Shown here: positions 18,425 through 25,723 of the stretch, in pieces
Numbering within the stretch: the stretch's first letter is position 1
Layout of the letters: the number at the start of each line of letters is the position of its first letter
Source: Candidatus Protochlamydia phocaeensis
GTDB taxonomy: Bacteria; Chlamydiota; Chlamydiia; Chlamydiales; Parachlamydiaceae
DNA length: 64,000 nucleotides
NCBI RefSeq assembly: GCF_001545115.1
Contig: NZ_FCNU01000028.1
Coordinates: forward strand, 186,001 to 250,000
Direction: 5' to 3'
Program-made: the position numbers and the translations under genes
Notes under the pieces: model-generated
The model's database searches: none
Told to the model about the DNA's origin: nothing
The model's input: only the letters and a program-made list of their open reading frames with translations

Positions 18425-18979
18425 TTACCCTTCCAGTTCATGCAGCGCTTCTGCTAAACATCTCGCAAATTCTTCTAATACGTCATGAGTTTGACACCAA
18501 ATTGCTGCTTTTTTAAGTTCCTCCTGGCTGGGTTGTAAGCGTTTTAAATCTTCGAAGTGTTTTGAATTGGGCCCCTGATCTACCGAAGCATATAATTTAA
18601 AACAAATCTGATCAAATCTGCTTGCACAATAAAGTGTCAGCCCACCAAAGTGAATGGGCTCTAAACGATCTTGGAATCCTTCCGGTAGGCCCATTTTCCA
18701 TAAGTCTGCGGGAGCTGAATTGATCCAATTTTCAGGGAGTTTGAGTGCTAATCCTACCTCTCTAATAGCTGTAAGCAGCGGTGCTGGTAAAGGATGGGCT
18801 GAAATAAGCACGTTTTCATCTAGTAAAGCAACAATATCCAAGTCTCTCGTAGGTCGAATAATGCGTCCCAATAGTAATAAGGCTCCTCCTCCGATTGCCG
18901 CCACTTCATATTTCAATCCCTTGTCTGACAAGTAAGAGCCCAATGTCTCTAATGCTCTATTTAACATATTCGAATCCAT
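18425..18979 (-). CDS. DUF6036-like nucleotidyltransferase
   Basis: A 184-residue protein of the minimal nucleotidyltransferase type. IGGGALLLLGRIIRPTRDLD at about residues 28-47 gives the GG (usual GG/GS) helix turn and the first catalytic D-x-D (DLDI). A later acidic position is less clear. LTLYCASRFDQICFKLYASV matches the second half of DUF6036/AbiEii-like proteins, where the family senses or modifies nucleic acid substrates. ATG 18979 follows AGAGG. It forms a two-gene unit with the 473-residue protein downstream. Toxin, tRNA-modifying or defence roles are all possible. Confidence 0.7.
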   Translation of the reverse strand: MDSNMLNRALETLGSYLSDKGLKYEVAAIGGGALLLLGRIIRPTRDLDIVALLDENVLISAHPLPAPLLTAIREVGLALKLPENWINSAPADLWKMGLPEGFQDRLEPIHFGGLTLYCASRFDQICFKLYASVDQGPNSKHFEDLKRLQPSQEELKKAAIWCQTHDVLEEFARCLAEALHELEG

Positions 18980-19302
18980 ATAACCTCTTGATACGTGAAG
19001 ATAAACTTCACGTTACGATAATATAATCATACCAAATCGTTAAATAAACTGCAAATTTTTGTAACGCATGCGCCCTTGTTATTTGAAGGGAGAAGTGGAA
19101 GCTGTTGTTGAGGATATTCAGGGACAATAAAAAAGGTACTTAAGTCTTATCTTAAGTGATTAAATATCAAAGACTCCAATTGCTGGATGCACTTCGAACT
19201 TTTGACTGGATCGGTCTCTTTCAGGAATTTTCAAACATCTCAAAATTAATAGTTTAAAATTCACTTGAAAATAATGTATCCTAAAAGATACAATAAGGTT
19301 AT
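18980..19302. other. Intergenic region with promoter and right repeat copy
   Basis: The space between divergent units. It should hold the promoter of the nucleotidyltransferase pair (reading left) and that of the toxin-antitoxin remnant (reading right). The right copy of the 85-bp direct repeat is at 19172-19256. No gene is seen. Confidence 0.5.
19172..19256. repeat. Direct repeat, right copy, flanking the nucleotidyltransferase module
   Basis: The partner of 16897-16981, same orientation, same length, 65 of 85 identical by hand. See the left copy for the alignment. Together they could mark past insertion of the two-gene module, or could be two decayed paralogous ends. Confidence 0.6.
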
Positions 19303-19644
19303 ATGGAAGAAATTGAAATAGAACTCTATGAAACCGCCGGCAAACGACCATTCGAGATCTGAATTAAGGAGATCAAAGAGATCCATACCCGGGCCCAAAA
19401 TCCTGGCAAGGCTTGATCGCCTAAAGCTTGGAAATTTTGGCGACTGCAAAACCTTACAAGAGGGAGTTTGCGAGCTTCGGATTCATTATGGTCCGGGTAT
19501 TAGAATTTATTATGGAAAGATTGGCATAAAGTCATCTTGCTTCTTTGCGGTGGCGACAAAAGCACCCAAGATAGGGACATTGCTAAAGCAAAGGAGTATT
19601 TGAAAGATTATCAATCAAGGGAGATAGGTCATGGCAAGAAGTAA
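19303..19644 (+). pseudogene. Inactivated RelE/HigB-family toxin
   Basis: Read across three frames, this encodes a complete RelE/HigB-like toxin of the 'addiction module killer' type, an mRNA interferase family. Frame 1 gives MEEIEIELYETAGKRPFEI, then a TGA where a Trp codon is expected, then KEIKEIHTR. A shift leads to KILARLDRLKLGNFGDCKTL, VCELRIHYGPGIRIYYGKIG. A second shift leads to HKVILLLCGGDKSTQDRDIA, KAKEYLKDY. TAA at 19642-19644 overlaps the antitoxin start by 14 nt, the arrangement usual for these pairs. One nonsense codon and two frameshifts mean no toxin is made unless the reading is rescued, which I do not expect. Confidence 0.85.
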
Positions 19645-19933
19645 AAAATATCAAGATTTCTTCATAGAGCAACTGAAGGATCACGATGAAGCCGTTGCGT
19701 ACCTAAATGCCGCTTTAGAACAAAGCCTTAAAGGTGATGAAGAGTCACAACAGCTTTTCTTGATTGCTCTTCGAAATGTCGCGGAAGCCCAAGGTGGCGT
19801 TGGCGCATTAGCTAAAAAGGCGCACGTTGGCCGCGAAAGCCTCTACAAAACCCTTTCGGGGACAGGTAATCCTAAATGGCATACGCTTGTTTCGCTATGT
19901 GTTGCTATGGGGCTGAATTTAAGATTAAGGTAA
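19631..19933 (+). CDS. HigA-like antitoxin (putative addiction module antidote protein)
   Basis: A 100-residue intact antitoxin of the HigA/XRE type. GVGALAKKAHVGRESLYKTL followed by SGTGNPKWHTLVSL is the helix-turn-helix of the 'addiction module antidote' family, and the N-terminal EQLKDHDEAVAYLNAALEQS part is typical for the toxin-binding side. In intact systems it binds the toxin and represses its own promoter. Here the toxin gene is broken, so the antitoxin is an orphan that may still repress or neutralise related toxins elsewhere. Confidence 0.88.
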   Translation: MARSKKYQDFFIEQLKDHDEAVAYLNAALEQSLKGDEESQQLFLIALRNVAEAQGGVGALAKKAHVGRESLYKTLSGTGNPKWHTLVSLCVAMGLNLRLR

Positions 19934-19969
19934 TTATTTGAACGAAACAAATCACTATAAATTCAATTA

Positions 19970-20965
19970 ATGAATTACAAATTTAAACAAAAATCCCAAG
20001 AGCCTAACATGCATTTTGTTCCTAGTCTGATACATAATGAACAGAGACTTAGAGCTATAGCTGATAGGATCTATACTACCCCATTAAATGGAACCTTTCA
20101 TCAGTTTTTAGAAGATTATGCAATCGATTTGATCGGCCATCAATGGTGGTTTCATCAAGAAAAAATGGAAAAGAAAAATCAAAGCATTATGTTTCAACAT
20201 GCGGATGGATTTTTAAGAGCTGGCATAGAGATTAAGAAGAAAAATCCTGGACAAGCATTTCTTGCAATCCCTTGTACAGGTCCAAATTTAGCATGGATGT
20301 CACTTTGTTATGACTTGGTTTGTTTAACTCAAAAATTTTCCCTTCCTCAAACTCTTATAGAACGACTCAAGATAAATCAACATTATCAAGGTGCTCGTTA
20401 TGAAATTGCTATTGGAGCATTAATGGCGAGAGCAGGCTTCGATCTTAAATGGCTAAATCCTGTAGATGGAAAACAAGGGTCTAAATGGTGCGAATTTAAT
20501 GCCTACTATAGAGCAAGTGAGCTGAATTTTTTTGTGGAAGTTAAAAGTAAGCATAGGTCGGGTGTTCACAATCAGAAAGGAGAACGTGAACAAGAGCTTG
20601 AAACCGCTTACGATCTGCTTCGCAATGCATTGAAAAAAGCTCCTGTTGAAGGAGGATTTATAATTTTTATCGATTTAAACCTTCCTTTGGAACCAGATCT
20701 AACTGTAAAGGAACATCAATTTCGAAGGCAAGTTGAGCATGCTCTTAAGGCTCTAAAACCATCTTCAGAAGCTAGTCCAGATCCCTTTAGTGCGATTATC
20801 TTTTTTAACTTTCCTTTTCATTATGGTGAAAATGATTTTCCGCCCCCACTCAATGAGTATTTAATATATGTCCCCAAGCATCCAAGAAATAAACTTCCCG
20901 CCGAGATCCAAGAGGCGATTAGAGAAAATCTTTCAAATTATGGCATAATCCCACAAGAGATATAA
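19970..20965 (+). CDS. Hypothetical protein with possible PD-(D/E)XK nuclease core
   Basis: I do not recognise this 331-residue soluble protein. The middle reads GARYEIAIGALMARAGF, then KWCEFNAYYRA and LNFFVEVKSKHRSG (about residues 140-200). This matches the order of a restriction-endonuclease-like core: a helix with Glu, then an acidic strand, then E-x-K (EVK). The likely catalytic acid just before the EVK strand is CEF. C-terminal to it, GGFIIFIDLNLPLEPD would be the next strand. It follows the antitoxin by 36 nt without a clear ribosome-binding site, inside an accessory region, so a defence or mobile-element role is plausible but unproven. Confidence 0.5.
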   Translation: MNYKFKQKSQEPNMHFVPSLIHNEQRLRAIADRIYTTPLNGTFHQFLEDYAIDLIGHQWWFHQEKMEKKNQSIMFQHADGFLRAGIEIKKKNPGQAFLAIPCTGPNLAWMSLCYDLVCLTQKFSLPQTLIERLKINQHYQGARYEIAIGALMARAGFDLKWLNPVDGKQGSKWCEFNAYYRASELNFFVEVKSKHRSGVHNQKGEREQELETAYDLLRNALKKAPVEGGFIIFIDLNLPLEPDLTVKEHQFRRQVEHALKALKPSSEASPDPFSAIIFFNFPFHYGENDFPPPLNEYLIYVPKHPRNKLPAEIQEAIRENLSNYGIIPQEI

Positions 20966-21204
20966 ATCACAAAAAATCCAAGCCAATCTCTTGTAACTCA
21001 TGAAATAAATTGGTAAATTCATTATTTCCAAATCAATGGAAGCTTTAACATTGGTGAACTCTTTGCCCTGTACTTTGATTTTTCTATAAAAGAGGCTATG
21101 CTTATGAGAATTGATACCACAATACGTTATAATTTTTTATTTTCGCTATTATACAAAATGTCTGTATTATCATTTGTTGATGTGGGCAGAGAGTTCTTGT
21201 TAAA

Positions 21205-21831
21205 CTAAGAAGTTTTTTCTGAGTTTTTAGAATCGATTAGATCAAAATCTTTATCTTCTTCTAACAGGTGTTTTCGCATCAAATTACTTACTATTTCAAC
21301 TTTTTCATGAATGGTATTCATTATGGAATCCTTGACGTTTGCGTCCTTAGAAGAATGTGATTGGATGCCAGACATTAAGACATCTTTTGCTATAACGCAT
21401 GCATTCCGCAAGTCTTCCTGAAGGAATAAGGAATGTTCTGCCAGCTTTTTAGTTAACGTACACCATACTTTATATGTTTCGTCTTGAGTTTGAAATGAAT
21501 GATAAAACATTTGAAATACCGCCCCCTCTGTTTCTTTAAATGCCCAATGTAGCTCAGGATATGCTTTGAACAAAGAGGAGATTTTTAATTGTGTTTGTAA
21601 ATATTGGGTCTGAAGTTCCTTTTGGAATTGAGTCTTTGTGATTTCTAGCTCACGGTCAATTTCAGCTTTTTGAGATTGAAGATTTTTTTGCATATCAGTT
21701 TGAAAAGCTTGAAGGTTTCGTTGCTTTAACCAGTCAATGAACTCTCTTGTACCCCAACTGCCTGCTATAGAAAGTAGGATTGTAGGAATATTTATGTTTG
21801 TGAGTTGATTAATTATCCAATCCATTTCCAT
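21205..21831 (-). CDS. Membrane-anchored coiled-coil hypothetical protein
   Basis: I do not recognise this 208-residue protein. A hydrophobic segment near the N-terminus (IPTILLSIAGSWGTREF) may anchor it. Residues about 35-90 are strongly charged, Gln-rich and heptad-like (FQTDMQKNLQSQKAEIDREL), predicting a coiled coil. The rest is helical. The start overlaps the end of the upstream frame by 23 nt (ATG 21831), suggesting coupled translation. It lies in the accessory region, with no informative partner besides the truncated nuclease. Confidence 0.5.
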   Translation of the reverse strand: MEMDWIINQLTNINIPTILLSIAGSWGTREFIDWLKQRNLQAFQTDMQKNLQSQKAEIDRELEITKTQFQKELQTQYLQTQLKISSLFKAYPELHWAFKETEGAVFQMFYHSFQTQDETYKVWCTLTKKLAEHSLFLQEDLRNACVIAKDVLMSGIQSHSSKDANVKDSIMNTIHEKVEIVSNLMRKHLLEEDKDFDLIDSKNSEKTS

Positions 21832-22333
21832 GAGCGTTAGTCTGCATTAATTGAAAAATGTAAATATATAATTGTTTTGTTGCGCGGGCGTCATCCTCCT
21901 CGTAATTGATGATATCTTCAAGGATGGTTTTTTCGCTAGTTGCAAGCCATTGATCATACCAGAAGACGATTTGGCTGTCACTTGCTTTTTGGTGCCGCTT
22001 GAAATTAATAAACCGGGATTTGGCGAGATCTTTGATCGAGTAGAAGTAGAGAGGGAATATTGCGGATTGCTCAACTATTTCTTGAAGATCAATTAAGTTG
22101 CTTTGAAATCTCTCTAGATCCTTGGAGCCTCCGTATTGATCATTTAGTTTCTTGAGATGTGTCTTTTTGTAGTTTGCATAATGATAAACAGAATATTCGT
22201 TAGGGAGTATGGTTGTCCACTCCAAAAAATCTTTCCACATCGACCCTTCCTCGGTCTTGTTCTTAACAATATCACAATCAAGGAAAGCGCTGTCGAGGTA
22301 ATTAATACTGGCACTATAAAAGGGAATCTTCAA
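21809..22333 (-). pseudogene. N-terminally truncated RNase-H-like nuclease (YprB/TM0106 type)
   Basis: The 174 codons match the C-terminal RNase-H-like domain of the TM0106/YprB family of predicted RecB-associated nucleases. EEGSMWKDFLEW, SVYHYANYKKTHLKKL, LVDLQ-like IDLQEIVEQSAIFPLYFYSI and NYEEDDARAT are in the right order, and EDD would supply the final catalytic acids. The first strand with its D-x-E motif and the whole N-terminal nuclease half are missing. An in-frame TAG lies seven codons before the apparent TTG start, and a transcription unit of the other strand begins soon after. It is best read as a beheaded remnant. Confidence 0.6.
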
Positions 22334-22390
22334 AGCATCGATGCCAGCCTAACCCTTTTGAACAAGTAATCTCAATATAGGGAATTTTTA

Positions 22391-22552
22391 AAAGTCATTC
22401 GAGATCTTTCAGAAGCTATTGTAAATGCCAACGAGGCAAGTGAAGCATAAAAAGAAGCCTTTGCTAGATATCTTAATCTAACAGTCAGTTATATCTCACA
22501 ATTAGAAAGGGGATTAAAGAGACCAACAGGAGCACTACCAAATGAAACGTAG
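22391..22552 (+). pseudogene. Remnant of an XRE/HigA-type transcriptional regulator
   Basis: After an in-frame TAA at 22448-22450, the frame reads KEAFARYLNLTVSYISQLER then GLKRPTGAL before TAG at 22550. This is the recognition helix and following loop typical of NadS/HigA-like antitoxins. The codons before the stop (VIRDLSEAIVNANEASEA) fit the N-terminal part. Both the internal stop and the early end show it is not functional. Its end overlaps the start of the next gene. Confidence 0.65.
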
Positions 22553-22835
22553 TCAACAGAAAGCCATTCCCTATTTACTTAGCTGTAAAAGCTATGCTCA
22601 AGCGGCCAGGGAAATAGGCGTGTCTGAGAATCAAATTTATCCAGAGTTTAAGGCAGAATTGGATAGACAACGCAATACTGTAATTGAATTATCGATTGGG
22701 ACTTTGAAATTGAGTACTATTAAGGCTTCAGAGACCTTAGTGGAACTTCTATCATCACCAATAGATAACGTTCAAAGAGGAGCCGCTAATGATATACTCA
22801 ATTACGTAGCCAAGTACAAAGAAATTCAGGAGTAG
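22542..22835 (+). CDS. Phage-type HTH protein, terminase small subunit-like
   Basis: A 97-residue protein. AIPYLLSCKSYAQAAREIGV then SENQIY is the helix-turn-helix typical of phage 'phBC6A51-like' or terminase-small-subunit-like proteins. PEFKAELDRQRN and the C-terminal ETLVELLSSPIDNVQRGAAN part are also typical. The family normally carries a W-L/K-containing turn between 'IY' and 'EFKAEL'; here about seven residues seem to be missing, which would damage the HTH. It is a lone phage-related relic with no large terminase gene in sight. Confidence 0.6.
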   Translation: MKRSQQKAIPYLLSCKSYAQAAREIGVSENQIYPEFKAELDRQRNTVIELSIGTLKLSTIKASETLVELLSSPIDNVQRGAANDILNYVAKYKEIQE

Positions 22836-22870
22836 AAAGCAGAATAGAAGCTTTAGAAAGGAGGGAGTAA

Positions 22871-23062
22871 ATGAAGAGCTTAAGCACAAGATTAGATCGT
22901 TTAGAGAGGGAAATTAAGGGTGATCTAGCCTATATTGCCTATACTCTCACTGATGAAGACCAAGAAACACAACGACAAAGAGCATGGGACAATTACCTAG
23001 CCAATGGTAGCAATGCCCATGCTATGCGAAGGATGTTTGTTGCCATTCGAGAAATTCCCTAA
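22871..23062 (+). CDS. Small hypothetical protein following the phage-type HTH gene
   Basis: A 63-residue protein starting MKSLSTRLDRLEREI. Proteins with such an LxxRLxxLE start often follow phage HTH genes of this type; their function is unknown. A strong ribosome-binding site (AGGAGGG) lies 5 nt before ATG 22871, and it is 35 nt downstream of the HTH gene, so the two form a unit. I cannot assign a role. Confidence 0.55.
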   Translation: MKSLSTRLDRLEREIKGDLAYIAYTLTDEDQETQRQRAWDNYLANGSNAHAMRRMFVAIREIP

Positions 23063-23075
23063 GGAAATTTAAATT

Positions 23076-23339
23076 CTAATCTGCATCTCCGCCATTACCG
23101 CCATCGCCTCCATTTCCATAAACACTTCCGCCTCCATTCCCTCCGTGACCACCATCTTGACCATTGTTGCCTTTCTTTCCATTTTCTCCATTTTCTCCAT
23201 CTTCTAGATATCCTGGAGAGCCATGTTTTCCGTCTTCTGCTCTAGAATGATCAATGCAGCAAGAAGCCCTTCTTGCTTCTACTGAAGATATAGCGAACGT
23301 GCATCCAATTAAAAAATATAAAAATTTAGAGCTTTTCAT
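23076..23339 (-). CDS. Small secreted collagen-like Gly-rich protein
   Basis: An 87-residue protein with a signal peptide (MKSSKFLYFLIGCTFAISSVEA). The mature part begins RRASCCIDHSRAED, with a Cys pair. It continues with Gly-Xaa-Xaa triplets, first collagen-like (GENGENGKKGNNGQDGGHGG) and then nearly pure Gly/Asn/Asp. Short Gly-X-Y proteins occur as surface or exported proteins in intracellular bacteria. No Pro-rich triplets are seen except SPG. It is convergent with the phage-like genes and next to an 88-bp inverted repeat. Confidence 0.6.
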   Translation of the reverse strand: MKSSKFLYFLIGCTFAISSVEARRASCCIDHSRAEDGKHGSPGYLEDGENGENGKKGNNGQDGGHGGNGGGSVYGNGGDGGNGGDAD

Positions 23340-23386
23340 TATCTAAGTTTCCTTTACCTATCTCTTTTTACCATCTTGTCCATTTG

Positions 23387-23474
23387 GTCTGTTTCCAAAA
23401 ATCTGGACCCTTTTAAATGTCTTAATTCATAAAATTTTTCTCATTTAAAATGGTCCAGATTTTTGGAAACAGAC
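23387..23474. repeat. 88-bp inverted-repeat element (MITE-like or solo insertion-sequence ends)
   Basis: Two 33-bp arms (23387-23419 and 23442-23474) are inverted copies with 32 of 33 positions matching, separated by 22 bp. The outer end reads GTCTGTTTCCAAAAATCTGG. The end sequence resembles terminal inverted repeats of transposable elements. There is no coding capacity inside. It may be a miniature transposable element or an element whose middle was deleted. No second copy is visible in this window. Confidence 0.7.
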
Positions 23475-23718
23475 AATAACGTATTTTACCTTCGTTTTCG
23501 AATATATCCCATTGTAACTCCATGCGATAGCGCAATCGATAGATAATTTTAAAAAGCTATTCTGCTATTGAATTTTTGATGTTTACAAAAGGAGTGGTCA
23601 AGTAAATGTCGTAATATTTACGAATAGACCCTTCAAAAGGAATTCATCGAGAAGGATGAGTTTTTGCTTTGGATGATTTAAGGGAATTTAGTGATCGGGG
23701 AAGATTGCGGAACTTAAA

Positions 23719-23746
23719 TAAGAGAGAGTCTTGCAACTCTCTCTTA
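23719..23746 (-). terminator. Hairpin terminator after tRNA-Asn
   Basis: A perfect 11-bp stem (TAAGAGAGAGT with its complement) and a 6-nt loop lie 6 nt past the tRNA 3' end on the minus strand. The following T-rich run is weak. Confidence 0.65.
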
Positions 23747-23752
23747 AATAAT

Positions 23753-23824
23753 CTCCGGATGCTAGATTCGAACTAGCGACCAATGGATTAACAGTCCACT
23801 GCTCTACCGCTGAGCTAATCCGGA
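23753..23824 (-). tRNA. tRNA-Asn (anticodon GTT)
   Basis: The minus strand folds into a full cloverleaf: acceptor TCCGGAT/ATCCGGA, D-arm GCTCAGCGGTAGAGC, anticodon stem-loop GTGGACTGTTAATCCAT with anticodon GTT, and T-arm GCTAGTTCGAATCTAGC. The discriminator is G. The 3' CCA is not encoded. The accessory region 16.9-23.1 kb lies on its 3' side, where integrases often insert, but I found no duplicated tRNA 3' end that would prove an island. Confidence 0.95.
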
Positions 23825-24443
23825 ATAGTTAAGAAGCATTTATCTTAGAAAAATCGCTAATTTTACACAACATCTTTTTTGCTTTAACGAGAAAAACGCT
23901 TTCAAACCTATTTAAGAATGGGAAGTGAAAGGGTCAGTAATTGTTTTTTAAGATCGAGTTAAAAAAAATACTATATTTTTTTTACGAGCCTTCGATTCTG
24001 CCTTTTTCTATTCTAATAAAAAGATGGCTTACAGATGACTCCTAAGCCTTATTTTTGATTTCTTACCTGTAATTATTCAATAGGCTTTGCACGTTTGGCT
24101 TTCGATTAAATGAAAAAATCGCTATAGTTAAGCTCTTTGTTTTTTAATTATTGATATGTTTAAGCCAAACCTTACGTTGCATTATACTTCTTTCCTCTCT
24201 TTCTACCAGCCTCAAACTTTTTGCTTTAATTTTTGGCTTTTTAATAAAATTTTTGAATTATTTTTCAGAAATGGGGATTGTTTATTCTTTTGTTAATTAA
24301 TTGTTAATATTGTTTTAAAAACGTGTTAAAAGGAAATTTATTGATTTAAATTAGGTTGATTTCTACACTTTGAAATTCGTTTTAACAATTAATACCAATC
24401 GAGAATAAAATAATCAAAAATTAATTCTAGCTAGGAAAAAACT
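23825..24443. other. AT-rich upstream region of the effector block
   Basis: About 620 bp with no gene. It is markedly T/A-rich with long T runs. It must carry the tRNA-Asn promoter (left end, minus) and the promoter of the first effector-like gene (right end, plus). I cannot single out -35/-10 boxes with confidence. Confidence 0.5.
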
Positions 24444-25664
24444 ATGGATACTCGATTTCTTTTTTCGTCTACTTACTCAGCATGGAATAAGCTTAGTATA
24501 CACTATCATACAGAGTGTATGACTATTACACCCACGTCAAGTAGATGGATTCGGACTGTAGCGCCTATTGCCAATGTTGCAAAGAAACTTTTAGTCATAG
24601 TTGCTTTTGCTGTTTGTACAGTTGCAACGGCAATTTTTAGCCTTTTTATTCTTCCCTACCGCATTTATGGGTGGAGGCAGCTTGCAAAGCAGGGGTTACA
24701 GGTCGATTACAATCGCATGACGCCGGAAGAACAGCGCAATATTCGGCAGCAGATCCAAAGTTATATTGATAAGAAGGAAAGCCAGAATAAATTTCATGTT
24801 TCTCGATTGGAAAAAGATGCGGTTATCCATCACGCGATGTGTTATTACGCGAGAAGCAGCGAAGTTTATGGGCCTGTGGCTGTGGCTTGGGTCCATCATT
24901 TGCTAGAGAAAGCCAACCAAAATAATACGAAGCTAGTCTTCATGGCAAGGGATGGAATTGCTCCTTATAAGATGGCGCTTGAACTAATGAAAACGGAAGA
25001 ATATCAAGCCAAATATCCCAACTTAGCAGGGGAAAATAAAATTATCCTTGGCTATTTTTCTAGAAATTTAGTGAATAATGCCATGGCTTCGGAAGAAGGG
25101 AAAAACCAATTTAAAAGATATTGTGAACAAATCGGCATTCAAGATGGCGATAATTGCCGTTTTGTCGATGTTGGTTTTACGGGCAGCATGATTGATAAAA
25201 TTAAAGGCATGTTACCAAAAGTAAATATTGCTTTTGATTTTTTGATTTCGCATACGGATGCAGCTGATGGATTTATTTATTCAGCGAATGATCCTCGTCT
25301 AGCCTCTAATCAATTCCTGCAACTGCATGCCATTCGCTCTATCAGCTATAAAGCGGCCGGTTCAAATCTTGCCACCCATTGGACGGAAGATTCTCATCAA
25401 GGGGTGGGGGAAAGCGCAACGCATTTAGTGGAAGTAAATGGGGTTATTTATCCGAATACACGGATTCCGGATCAAAAAAAATATATTGTTTCACCTGGAT
25501 CTCATGACTTTATAGTTAGAAAGTGGTCGAGCAAAGCGATTAAGGATAGCTGGAAGAAATATTCTCCTGCATCCATTGATATTCCAAGAGCTGTTACAAA
25601 ATTTGATGAAACGCTACAGAAAATCCGCGATCATGAACTTCCGCTTTTAATTGCGCATATTTAA
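24444..25664 (+). CDS. Membrane-anchored COG5610/HAD-like hypothetical protein
   Basis: A 406-residue protein. A hydrophobic hairpin at about residues 45-75 (KKLLVIVAFAVCTVATAIFS) follows a short N-terminal tail. The soluble part contains KLVFMARDGIAPYKMA, ILGYFSRNLV and CRFVDVGFTGSMIDKIK in this order. That matches the pattern FLARDG ... YxSR ... vDiGwxGsmq seen in COG5610 (HAD-superfamily-like proteins linked to glycosyltransferases), so a HAD-type or sugar-related function is possible. The usual DxDxT acid pair of HAD enzymes is not obvious. The start has AGGAAAAAAC before ATG. It is the first of four genes with the same architecture. Confidence 0.55.
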   Translation: MDTRFLFSSTYSAWNKLSIHYHTECMTITPTSSRWIRTVAPIANVAKKLLVIVAFAVCTVATAIFSLFILPYRIYGWRQLAKQGLQVDYNRMTPEEQRNIRQQIQSYIDKKESQNKFHVSRLEKDAVIHHAMCYYARSSEVYGPVAVAWVHHLLEKANQNNTKLVFMARDGIAPYKMALELMKTEEYQAKYPNLAGENKIILGYFSRNLVNNAMASEEGKNQFKRYCEQIGIQDGDNCRFVDVGFTGSMIDKIKGMLPKVNIAFDFLISHTDAADGFIYSANDPRLASNQFLQLHAIRSISYKAAGSNLATHWTEDSHQGVGESATHLVEVNGVIYPNTRIPDQKKYIVSPGSHDFIVRKWSSKAIKDSWKKYSPASIDIPRAVTKFDETLQKIRDHELPLLIAHI

Positions 25665-25674
25665 TAAATATCGG

Positions 25675-25703
25675 ACTGGCTTGCCTTGAAGCCAGTTCTT
25701 TTC
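25675..25703 (+). terminator. Intrinsic terminator between the first two effector-like genes
   Basis: The stem ACTGGCTT/AAGCCAGT with a 6-nt loop is followed by TCTTTTCT. It lies between the first gene's stop and the next start, so the genes are probably separate transcripts or the second is attenuated. Confidence 0.65.
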
Positions 25704-25723
25704 TAATATAATTAGGAAATACT

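Noticed and set aside
23700-23830. A phage attachment site duplicated from the tRNA-Asn 3' end
   Set aside because: I looked for TCCGGATGCTAG-like sequence on the 3' side down to 13 kb and saw none, and no integrase gene is present.
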